Below are positions 7,555 to 16,378 of a stretch of DNA of 16,378 nucleotides, piece after piece. The DNA comes from Gonapodya prolifera JEL478 (lineage: Eukaryota > Monoblepharomycota > Monoblepharidomycetes > Monoblepharidales > Gonapodyaceae). Within the stretch, counting starts at the first letter, position 1, and every line of letters begins with the position of its first letter. The position numbers and the translations under genes are program-made. The DNA is taken from contig KQ965894.1 in the NCBI GenBank assembly GCA_001574975.1, positions 20,899 through 37,276 on the forward strand, given 5' to 3'. The notes beneath the pieces are model-generated. The model did not search any database. It was not told the origin of the DNA and saw only the letters and a program-made list of their open reading frames with translations.

Positions 7555-10500
7555 ATGTCGACCGCTCCTCCAGCAAACCAAACCCCAGTCATCACACTCC
7601 AACTCGAACCCGACTCCTACTCACCTCCTCAATCCCCGCACTCCTCACCCCTTCCACCCCCATCACCCTCGCACACGTTGTCGCCTCCCGACGACACTTC
7701 CGACGTGCGCACGCTCTTGTCCGTTTCGGACACCTCCCGTCGACGCATCTCCACACTCACACATTCCCACACATCCGACTCGCTCTCCCCAAAAAACAAC
7801 GCAACACTGTCTCGTGTGCCCACATCCGCGACGGCGCTGACAGCCGACTCGCTTATTCACCCGTCATCACCAATTCCTATCCTGCGCACACCCTCGCCGA
7901 CACCTTCGAACCCGGCCTCTCCATATACCTTCTCACCCGCCGAGCTCCAGTCCCTTTTTGACCCACGGGACCCGTCTTTACTTGCACAATGGGGTGGCGT
8001 GGAGGGTCTTGCCCAGGGATTGCACGTTGACCTCGCGCGAGGAATCACCGTGACTTCGTCGGTGCAGGAATTCAGGGACCCCGACTCCCCTCCCCTTGAA
8101 CAACTCACGCCTTCATCCCGCCGTAACTCCGTCACCTCCGCCAAATCTTCCCGCTCCCGCCACAAAGACGCCGAACTCGGTCTGGGAACGCATGCTGATT
8201 CCAAACAGGACGAGCGAGAGGGGCGTAGACTCGCGTTCGGTACAAATGTCATCCCGAAGAAAAAGTCGAGAACGTTGTGGGAGCTTATGTGGGGCGCCTT
8301 TCAAGATAAGATTTTGGTGAGTTATTGCTGGTGTGAATACGGCCTGGCGATGGGGTTTCGATATGTCCGGGGTAAGACGGAATGTACTGTCCAAGGATGT
8401 GCGAGGTCGAAGTGCATAGGCTCCGAGAATGGTTCATCCCTATCCCTCCAAATTGTGCCACCCTTAATACTTCGTTCATGCTACCAGATCCTCCTCACCA
8501 TCGCCGCGTGCATCTCACTCGCACTCGGCCTATACTCTGACCTCCGACCGGACCGCCCAGCGACACCTCGCGTCGGGTTCGTCGAAGGGCTGGCCATCAT
8601 CCTAGCCGTCATCATTGTTGTTCTAGCGGGGAGTGTCAACGACCTGCAGAAGGAACGACAGTTTAAGAAGCTCAATGCCAAGAGGGACGATCGAGGGGTG
8701 AAGGTCGTGAGAGCGGGGAGGGAGAGAATTGTCGGGGTTGCGGACGTGGTTGTGGGTGATGGTGTGTATCTCGTGCGATAGCCCATCATGTTGTTTCATT
8801 CACGTCGTGATTTATCCCCCCCTTCCCGCAGTTCTTTGCCTCGAACCTGGCGACGTACCACCAACGGACTGCGTCCTCGCCAGCGGGCACATCACATGCG
8901 ACGAGTCCTCGCTCACTGGTGAAACCGACGGCGTCACCAAATACGTCCTGAACTCTGGCGCCCCCGTTCCAAAAAAGGGCGATCCATTTGTGCTTGCAGG
9001 CTCCAAAGTCGTGCATGGTGTTGGAAGGGCGGTGGTGTGTTGCGTTGGTGAACGGAGCGTCATGGGCAGCGCGGTGAAGGGCATGGCAGGAGAGCAGGAA
9101 GACACGCCGTTACAGGTCAAACTTGACGGGTGAGTTTGATTATCTGTCGCTGTAAGTGCCCCCTCACAACTGAGCGTCTCTAATCTATTGCGGGAATATT
9201 GCAGACTCGCCGAACAGATAGCAAAACTTGGCGGCGGGACCGCACTGCTGATGCTCATTGTTATTGTTATCAAATACCTCGTGGTGGTCGCACAGGGTGG
9301 AGGGTTCGGACCGGACTGCGTTGCGGTCGAAGTGAGTGACTCTCCTCTTTTATGCCACAAAGGGCAACATGACCTATGACATTCCAATTAAAGTGCCCCT
9401 CCGAAGTCCTCTCCTCAATGACCAAGATCCTTATCTCAGCTGTAACGATCATCGTCGTCGCCGTCCCTGAAGGCCTTCCACTAGCGGTGACACTTGCACT
9501 CGCTTACGGTACCCTCCGAATGCTACACGACGGGTGCCTCGTCCGTGTCCTCTCCGCCTGTGAAACTATGGGTGGTGCTACGGCCGTTTGCTCGGACAAG
9601 ACTGGTACTTTAACGGAGAATCGCATGAGCGTTGTGCGGGCCGTTGTCGGCGTGCATGTCCGGTGGGGCGAAGGTGGTGTGGGCGAGGAGGATGCTGCGA
9701 AGCGGATCATCGCGTCGACAGCAGCATCGGCTGGTTCAGTTGGAGGGTGGAATGTGGTTCCGGCTGGAGCTGTGGAAGTGACAGGGGAGGAAGTGGTCGA
9801 GGTCTTGAGGGAGAGTGTGGCATTGAACTCGACGGCGTTTGTGGGCGAGAATGGGGAGTTTGTCGGTGAGTTGAACTTTTTTTGTGTTGGTCATCGTTTG
9901 GAGTGGGATCACGTGAGAACACAATCTCAGGCTCAAAGACCGAAACAGCCCTTTTATCTTGGGCCGGCGCTTTCAGCTCACCTGGATACCATGACGCCTT
10001 GCGACACGCGCCCTACTTGGGAAATGTCCAGGTGTATCCGTTTTCCAGTGAGAGAAAGGCCATGGCCACGGTTGTGAAAGTGGACGTGGCGTCACATCCT
10101 GCTATGGGAGCAAAACGCAAGGGAAAGTTTTACAGACTCTACGTGAAAGGAGCGTCTGAGGTGAGTTGGTAGAACCGCGCCTCGTATCCGAAGAACAGCT
10201 GATTCACGGACACCACAGCTCGTGCTCGCCACTTGTGCACACGTTCTTCACCTCCCTCCGTCCTCTGCTCCTGCTGGAACCAGGAGAACGCCAGCCCACA
10301 TTGCGGCTTTGAGTCCTGCAGTGCGACATACAGTGCAGGACGCTATTGCCGGCTACGCGGAGCAAACTCTTCGGACGATTGCGCTTGCGTACAGAGACGT
10401 GACCGAAGAAGAGTACACTGCGTCTTTGCGGAGAGCCAAAGTGCGCGTCGTGGAGCGTCAGAGAGCGGAAGAGCGGGAACGTGCGAAGGAGGCACGGGAG

Positions 10501-13337
10501 GGAACTGGGGAGGGTGCTACACCACCTGCTGCGCCTGTTGAGGAAGTCGAGGTATCTGATGCGGACGTTGACGATGCCGAAGTTGCGGCATCGGAGGAGA
10601 TGTTGGCGGAGTTGCGTAAGGGGAGCGTTTTGGTGGCGGTTGTAGGTATCGAGGATCCGTTGAGGGAGGGCGTTGTCGAGGCCGTGGCAGCGTGTAAGGG
10701 CGCCGGTGTCACAGTGCGAATGGTAAGTGGCCCATTGCTTTCCGCGAACGTCTTCGAATGTGGCTGACTGGGTGAGGGTTTAACCAGGTCACGGGTGACA
10801 ATGTCGCCACCGCCAAATCCATCGCCCTCAAATGCGGTATTCTGGACTCAGAGGATGCACTTGTAATGGAAGGATCCCGATTCCGCACTCTGCGCCCCGC
10901 TGAGATGGAGCGTCTCCTGCCGCGTCTTCGAGTCCTGGCGCGGTCGAGTCCGATGGACAAGCAGGTTCTGGTGGCCAAGTTGAAGGAAATGGGCGAGACG
11001 GTGGCTGTGACGGGCGATGGGACGAACGATGGACCGGCATTAAAGATGGCAGATGTCGGTTTTAGTGAGTGGATTGGCGTACTGCTATTTTTGCAATAAT
11101 GAGGATGGTCACTGATGTTTCCCGGGCAATTTGCAGGTATGGGTATTTCAGGCACGGAAGTCGCCAAAGAAGCGTCTTCAATCGTTCTTATGGATGACAG
11201 TAAGCTCCGCTGACTTCCACTTTCGATCCTGTTCATCTGGCCATTGACCGAATGCCATTTACTTAGACTTCGCCTCGATCGTCAAAGCCATCATGTGGGG
11301 CCGCTCCATCAACGACTCCGTCAAGAAATTCCTCCAGTTCCAATTGACGGTAAATATCACCGCCGTGACGATCGCGTTCGTGTCAGCCATCGCGGACGGC
11401 GGGGAAGAGTCGGTGTTGACGGCGGTGCAGCTGTTGTGGGTCAAGTGAGTCTGCACAACTTTCTCTGCAGCTTCGTTTTGGTCGCAAGAAGCTAATCTGC
11501 CTCGGAACGACTAAAGTCTGATCATGGACACGCTCGCCGCACTCGCACTCGCGACAGAGATACCCACAATGGAGCTCTTGAACCGCCCGCCTGAGAACAA
11601 GCGCATGCCACTGATCCCGGACGCGTCGTGGAAGATGATCATTGGCCAGTCGGTGTTCCAGATCGTGGTCTCGATGACGCTTGTGTTTGCCGGTCAGAAA
11701 ATCTTCCGGTAAGTCCTCCCCTTCCTCGTGTGCCTCCCCCCGCGCCTTCCCACCGACCACCCCAACTAACCGATTCTTCTTCCCACCCAGCCTCGAAACC
11801 CTCACTGCCGCTGGGGGGATGATGGCGGACCCTCTGCGCGCCGTTGCGCCTGCGGGGTACCCGCTTCAGGGCCAGGACTTTTTGGACGCGCTGGACGACG
11901 AGCGGGTAACGCTGCGGACGATCATTTTCAACACGTTTGTGTACATGCAAGTTGCGAATATGCTCAAGTGAGTTTGGCGTCTTGGTGATGTGCGGGCTGG
12001 GAGGAGGAAAGATTGAATTCTCCCACCTACCCCCCGCCCGCCCCCCTCGCACCACCAATATAAGCTGTCGCCGCGTCGACAACACCAAAAACGTCTTTGT
12101 TCACATCGACCGCAACCTCTTCCTCGTCGTGATCCTCCTCTGCGTGGCTGCCGTGCAAGCCCTTCTCGTCTTCTATGGCGGGGTCGCATTCAGCACGACG
12201 CCCATTTCGGGCGCCTACTGGGGCGTGTGTCTCGTCATCTCACTGCTGGGCCTCCCACTCGGTGTTGGGTTGCGGTGCTTGCCGGACGCGTGGTTCGCAC
12301 CGTGGAGGCATTGTTTGGTGTGGAGTGGGCGGAGGAGCAGCAAGGGGAAAGTGAACGCGCGCTCACAGTCGGCGAGCGGAGATGAGAGTGGAGACGTGGA
12401 TATGACACAGGTGGACCAGACGTTAATTGGTGTCGATGCGGCGGCAGTAGTGAGCTCCTCTGGGAGGAAGGTTGTTCCGGTGAGTTGGAGAACAGTTTCA
12501 TGTCATTCAACAAAACTTGTTGACGAATGCAACATCGGTCGATGAATGGTACTGGTACCCATCCAGCCTGTTCTGTCAGAAAACGCTTGTGTCGAATCCG
12601 CCAACAGCCTTGTCCACTCCAGTGCCGCGTCAACATCACGGCGGTCTCTGTCCCTGGGCGACCGCAACGACCGCGACGACGCCCGATCGACCAAATCGGA
12701 CCTTTCGATCTTCAAAGCTCTTCGTGGCGGTCACCGTCTGGACTATGCGGGTATCGACCCGTCTCAGCGACGCGGGAGTGCAGATAAGGCGCTGCAGCAG
12801 CAGGCTGCGTTGCAGCGGTGGACGACGTTGCGGGCAGCTGTTAAGATCGGGCAGCCGATTGCGAGGACGTTGAGTAGCGGGCCAATGGGAGATGGGTTGC
12901 TTTCTTCGTCGAGGGTGAATACGCCTGAGGATAGGGCGCCATCGCCAGCAGCAGCAGGAGCTGCACCGGCTGAGTTGCTGCCTGGGACGGAAACATCCGA
13001 GTTCCCGACGATTTTGAGTGCAGCAGGGACGGAGGAGGAGGAGGAGGACCAATCGTCCCAACGGAGCAGTGTTGACGTTCAACGTGCGGCCGCGGAGATG
13101 CTTCGCAACGCAATGACGCAGGCCGCGCCGGGCGGGGAGGGCGGTGCGCCTCGGCTTGCCCTTGCTGATATTGTCGGTGTCGCGATGGCGCACCGGTCTG
13201 CGATTGTGAGGGCGGATAGGCGGGAGAGAGAGAAGAGTAGTGAGTTGGAGCGGAGGGGGACGGGATTGTCGGGAGTGTCGGGAGGGGATGCGGGTGCAGT
13301 TGACAGTGTGCAGAATGAGCGAGACGGTGATGCGTGA
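7555..13337 (+). CDS. PMC1-like: P2B-type (PMCA/PMC1-like) calcium-transporting ATPase
   Basis: Fourteen exons: 7555-8316, 8488-8761, 8832-9129, 9205-9331, 9394-9865, 9931-10160, 10219-10722, 10788-11064, 11137-11199, 11267-11444, 11517-11708, 11791-11967, 12065-12479, 12567-13337, giving 1579 residues. It pumps Ca2+ out of the cytosol (plasma membrane or vacuole) by ATP hydrolysis through an aspartyl-phosphate. Visible motifs: the actuator loop DESSLTGET (TGET 374-377, where TGES is commoner), PEGLP in M4 (512-516), the phosphorylation site CSDKTGTLT (Asp555), the nucleotide-binding KGASE (717-721), MVTGDN (889-894), [12 protein letters not shown] (964-975; Gly after TND is PMCA-typical) and the M6 motif NLIMD (1062-1066). 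Ser/Pro-rich disordered N-terminus (about 1-135) and a cytosolic tail of about 314 residues make it longer than animal PMCAs (about 1200). The tail has a 1-8-14 calmodulin-like segment at 1408-1421. The first ATG (7555) was chosen; the frame extends upstream only to a TTG. Family certain; paralogue assignment not. Confidence 0.95.
8317..8487 (+). other. Ca2+-ATPase intron 1: long, 3n and stop-free
   Basis: This 171-nt intron (GTGAGT...ACCAG) is more than twice the length of most others in the gene. It is a multiple of three and has no in-frame stop, so retention would insert 57 residues exactly before the first membrane helix ([16 protein letters not shown]). The spliced form restores the PMCA consensus across the junction. 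Retention may be chance or may produce a variant protein. Confidence 0.7.
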
Positions 13338-13677
13338 TGCATGGAGGAGTTTTCTCGGTCAGGATTAATGACTTCTTTCATTTGGATGCGGAAGGTGTAA
13401 ATTGTGCCTTCCGTTAGACGTGATTGCATTGGGCTACACAGTGTTTTGGACTAGTCTATATTAGCTGCGTCAAATGTAACGACGTATGAGTGAATTACGG
13501 TTGCTGTATCTCTTCGTAGCAGTATGAATCTGCCTCGCGATGTGGTCTCAATCCCAGAAGGGTTGCCAGGGTTGAGTGGCTTGGGACTCCGAGGACATGA
13601 ACCGAAAACGTCCAAATCGGTAACACATACTGCCAAACACCGACCGGCCACCTGGCATCGCAGCGAGGGTTGCGAAA
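13338..13677. other. Spacer between Ca2+-ATPase and GH114 genes
   Basis: Contains a perfect 7-bp inverted repeat (CGGAAGG at 13389-13395, CCTTCCG at 13407-13413), 52 bases after the ATPase stop, probably in its 3' UTR. The rest is presumably the GH114 promoter and 5' UTR. I see no AATAAA and no clear TATA box. Confidence 0.5.
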
Positions 13678-15274
13678 ATGATTTCCCGACCATTTCCCTC
13701 CCTACGGTTTCTCCTGGGTGCTGCCTTGGTGCTCTTGGTCGTGCCATATTCTGCCCTTTCCCAAGTACCCGTGCAATCGCCCACAAAACTGCCAACGATT
13801 CCACCGGGATCGTCGTTTCAGTGGCAGCTCAAGGGAACAATCGACAGTGCGTCTCTGATACCGCTTATCTCGGACGGTGGCCATTTTGAGCTAATATGTT
13901 GCAACTTGTTTTGGACAATCCAGCCTCATATCCGGCAAGAGTGTACGACATCGACCTGTTCGACGCTCCAGCAGACACAATTTCGGCACTCAAAAGTGCG
14001 GGACACGTCGTGATATGCTACTTTTCGGCAGGAACGTGAGTACTAATTGGGTCGCCGCGGCTCAATGCCGACAACGACAGAATGAACCTAACTTACCAGT
14101 TACTATACGCTCAACTTACAGGTATGAAGTGAGTGAGCCGTGGAGCGCCTGTAAGGTGTTCTGTAACCGTAAATGGCCTGCCACGTTCGTGGACTAGAAC
14201 TGGCGCACAGACCGAACGCTCTTCCCGACCTCTGTCCGGGGCAAAACTCTCGACGAATTCCCCGACGAGCAATGGCTCGGTACGTCTTCCGTTCTCTCTC
14301 CTGTCCCGCTCTTCCTTTCGCCTCACCTTGTCCGCCACTGTCAATAATCAAGACGTACGCCAAACCGCCATCCTCCAACCCATAATGCTGTCCCGCATTA
14401 CGCTTGCGAAGAACAAAAGCTGTGACGGCGTGGAGTTCGACAATCTCGACGGGTACCAGAACGACTCGGGCTTCACTATCACCGTGAACGACCAGTTGAA
14501 GTACAACCAGTGGTGCGTTCCTCCACTTTGTCTTCCTCTGGAGTGCGAAGCATGGAAGACTGAGAACCGAGGTCTTAGCGCCGCAAGGCGCTCACCGAGG
14601 CGGCCGCCGGAGGCGAACGGTCCAGCTTCGAAGCTATTCACCCATTCACAACCACTCAACACTCCACTCACTGTTCTTCACCCACAGGCTGGCCGACACG
14701 GCACACTCTTTGTCTCTCCTCACCGTGCTCAAGAACTGCCTAGGCATGGCGGGCCAACTTGTTGCGTGGTACGACTTCCTGCTGCTAGAGCAGTGCGTGC
14801 AGTACAACGAGTGTGATAGCGCCGCGCCGTTCATCAAGGCGGGAAAGGCCGTGTTTGAGTGAGTCTCGTCAACTCCTGTCCCTTTTCTGTGCCTTTCAAT
14901 CCCAACTCACCTCCCACTCACACTCCCCTCGCCCACACCACAGCGTCGAATACGTCGATAAAAAGGCCTCATTCACCGCCACATGCGACACGGCCGCCAA
15001 GACCGGCGTCGATGCGCAGGTCAAGAACCTGACGCTGGACGCCCCGCGGATGATGTGTAGGAGTGACTACACGGACCAGATTAGTGCGCCTGTTAATGTG
15101 ACCGGCGGCGGCGATACGGGCGGGTCGCCGGGGGGGTCGGGTGCGGGTGGCGCGGGGACTGGGAAAGGTGGGTGGGGGACGAGGCGGTATGCTGTTGTGG
15201 ACGGTGTATTTTCGGTTGGATTGGCGGTGTTGGGAGCTGTATTGGTCGTAGGATTTGGTGGGGACGTTTGGTGA
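13678..15274 (+). CDS. GH114 family glycosidase (endo-alpha-1,4-polygalactosaminidase-like), predicted GPI-anchored
   Basis: Seven exons: 13678-13846, 13924-14035, 14122-14128, 14198-14279, 14353-14512, 14688-14858, 14944-15274, giving 343 residues. A signal peptide (about 1-28) leads to a TIM-barrel catalytic domain (about 47-275). Family landmarks are WQLKGTID (49-56), VYDIDLFD (63-70), VICYFSAGTYENWR (86-99), CDGVEFDNLDGY (147-158) and EQC..YNECD (211-220). In characterised GH114 enzymes the catalytic pair is an Asp and a Glu; I place them as Asp148 or a neighbouring acid and Glu211. The substrate family is alpha-1,4-linked galactosamine polymer. The usual Asn before EQC is Leu here, and LKND/LKNA is LKNC. 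The Gly-rich stretch (287-311) followed by a hydrophobic tail (VFSVGLAVLGAVLVVGF) looks like a GPI signal. Exon 3 is only 7 nt. It converges on an epimerase gene, a pairing also found in the Aspergillus galactosaminogalactan cluster. Confidence 0.93.
14122..14128 (+). other. 7-nt microexon of the GH114 gene
   Basis: GTATGAA lies between an acceptor (CTTACAG, 14115-14121) and a donor (GTGAGTGAG from 14129). It completes Thr94 (AC|G) and encodes Tyr95 and Glu96 of the conserved SAGTYENWR motif. Joining the flanking exons directly would break the frame, and no other arrangement restores Tyr-Glu before Asn-Trp-Arg. Confidence 0.85.
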
Positions 15275-15800
15275 TGACCATTGTCGGGTCGCGCGTGGTT
15301 TCGGCGTTTTGCAATGTTGGACTTTGACTTGGTAATTGTGATTTTGATGTGACAGTACGTCAACTGCAAGTGCAGCTTCTGCATTTTATGAGTTGTTGAC
15401 TGATGCTAGGTCATGACATGTGTTCAAAGAAAAACTGAAAACATCGTGCATATGTATGTTGGTGACTTAGAACTCCATGCCAGATTCCAGAAGTCGAGCC
15501 CATAGTTCAGCTTCGGCGCTATGTCGAACTTGGAATTTGTTTTATAATGTGAAATTAAACTTCGTTATTATGTTCTAAGTTCTGAAGCGTCTACAACAAG
15601 TTCTTTGATCTGCGCATGCTTTTTAGAATTAGTTACTGACTGAGTTGAGTTGCTGAGAGATTCTATGCTAGGAACATTCAAAGAAAAGGAAAACGGGATT
15701 CTGCTGATGCCGATTACTTGGAATAAATTATGGGGGGATAATGAGCTGGAGCTCCGCGAAAGTCGCCAGGAGTTGTGTCGACATTCCAATCAAACAAAGA
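15275..15800. other. Convergent intergenic region between GH114 and the epimerase
   Basis: AT-rich 3' flanks of two convergent genes. ATTAAA at 15554-15559 and AATAAA at 15722-15727 lie on the plus strand, 280 and 448 bases after the GH114 stop. I see no coding frame with support and no structured RNA. Confidence 0.5.
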
Positions 15801-16378
15801 TCAAGCCTCCATGATCCTCATCGACGTCTCCAACACCTGCACGACCTTATCCATGCTTACCTCCTCCTCGTCCTCGTCCGTGAACCATTTCCCCACACAC
15901 TCGTCGCCGTCCCACATGGATATGGCGCCGCTATCGGCCCCGCTTCCGCTGGTACTTGCACTGTCGGAGTACACCGTCGTGCCGGAGATGCTGTCCTCGG
16001 CGCGGAAGGACATGGCGTTCGCGTGGTCGTTGTGGAAGTTGGATCGGAGGAGGGTCTTGGGGGTAAGGTCGGTGCAGAGACGGGCTTTGGCGGGCTTGGT
16101 AATGTTGGGTGGGAATACGGCGAGGTCGTCGACGTCGGTTGCCCAGGGCGCGAGCGCGCGGAGTTCCACGCCGGTCTCGTATCCCTGTTCGCGTACCAAA
16201 CGGCGACATCAGCCCAGCTGGCACCACGCACCACCACCCACAAACGGCGCAACATCACTAAAAACGCACCTCAGGGTTCCACCTCTGAAACTCCCACGCC
16301 GACCGCACCATCTCCTCGACGCCGAACTTTGCGGACCATCCGAGCTGGGAGTTTGCGAGGGAGGGGTTGGCGACCACG
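15801..16378 (-). CDS. UDP-glucose 4-epimerase (GalE family), C-terminal part with an acidic extension; cut by the window edge
   Basis: Two exons are visible: 16270-16378 (enters from outside the window) and 15801-16184, with an 85-nt GT-AG intron (16185-16269) in phase 0. The first encodes the classic GalE ending, ANPSLANSQLGW followed by GVEEMVRSAWEFQRWNP; the splice continues with GYE, matching the usual NP.GY terminus. GalE interconverts UDP-glucose and UDP-galactose (some also the N-acetylated forms) with bound NAD in the cytosol; the catalytic and NAD-binding parts lie beyond the window. Most GalE proteins stop at or just after this GY, but here about 125 more residues follow, Ser/Thr/Asp-rich with an acidic patch (DEDEEE) near the end. 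Without the intron the frame would stop six bases into it. The position beside GH114 suggests supply of galactose or galactosamine donors for a wall polymer. Confidence 0.85.

Noticed and set aside
9332-9393. Acceptor at 9362 for Ca2+-ATPase intron 4
   Set aside because: It leads to an in-frame TGA at 9370-9372 before the M4 region; AAAG ending at 9393 restores phase 0.
1-16378. CRISPR arrays, tRNA, rRNA and insertion sequences
   Set aside because: No regularly spaced repeats, cloverleaf-like sequence, rRNA signature or transposase motif was found on either strand by eye.

Overview
This window comes from an intron-dense, compact eukaryotic genome, most likely a fungus and probably an early-diverging (chytrid-like) one. 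I infer this from short GT-AG introns of mostly 58-100 nt in every recognisable gene, a fungal-style plasma-membrane/vacuolar Ca2+-ATPase, a GH114 glycosidase, and small cysteine-rich secreted proteins. I rebuilt 39 exons by hand in five genes. Every splice junction restores an open frame and, where the family is known, its conserved motifs. One intron is GC-AG.

Region by region: 1-1408 is AT-rich to mixed DNA with no gene I can support. 1409-2870 holds weak coding signals (a two-exon 102-residue candidate and a long ORF ending near an AATAAA) that I cannot assign. 3147-4184 and 5045-6057 are two tandem paralogous genes (called A and B here) for small secreted proteins. Each has a signal peptide and three modules with the spacing Cys-x14-Cys-x7-Cys-x11..15-Cys and an invariant Trp-x2-Trp between the second and third Cys. 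Both genes have eight exons with the same phases, and exons 1, 3, 5 and 7 have identical lengths (40, 29, 14 and 15 nt). I do not recognise the family. 6058-7554 holds no supportable gene. 7555-13337 is a 14-exon P2B (PMCA/PMC1-type) Ca2+-ATPase of 1579 residues with long disordered tails. 13678-15274 is a seven-exon GH114 (endo-alpha-1,4-polygalactosaminidase family) gene, apparently GPI-anchored, with a 7-nt microexon. 15801-16378 (minus strand, cut by the window edge) is the C-terminus of a UDP-glucose 4-epimerase with an unusual acidic tail of about 125 residues.

How the genes may work together: GH114 and the epimerase converge, with 526 bp between their stop codons. In Aspergillus fumigatus the galactosaminogalactan cluster contains both an epimerase (uge3) and a GH114 enzyme (ega3), so this pair may mark a related galactosamine-polymer locus continuing beyond the right edge. 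The tandem Cys/Trp modules are the most novel content: secreted, disulfide-rich, aromatic-rich proteins that could bind wall or substrate polysaccharide, although that role is inference only.
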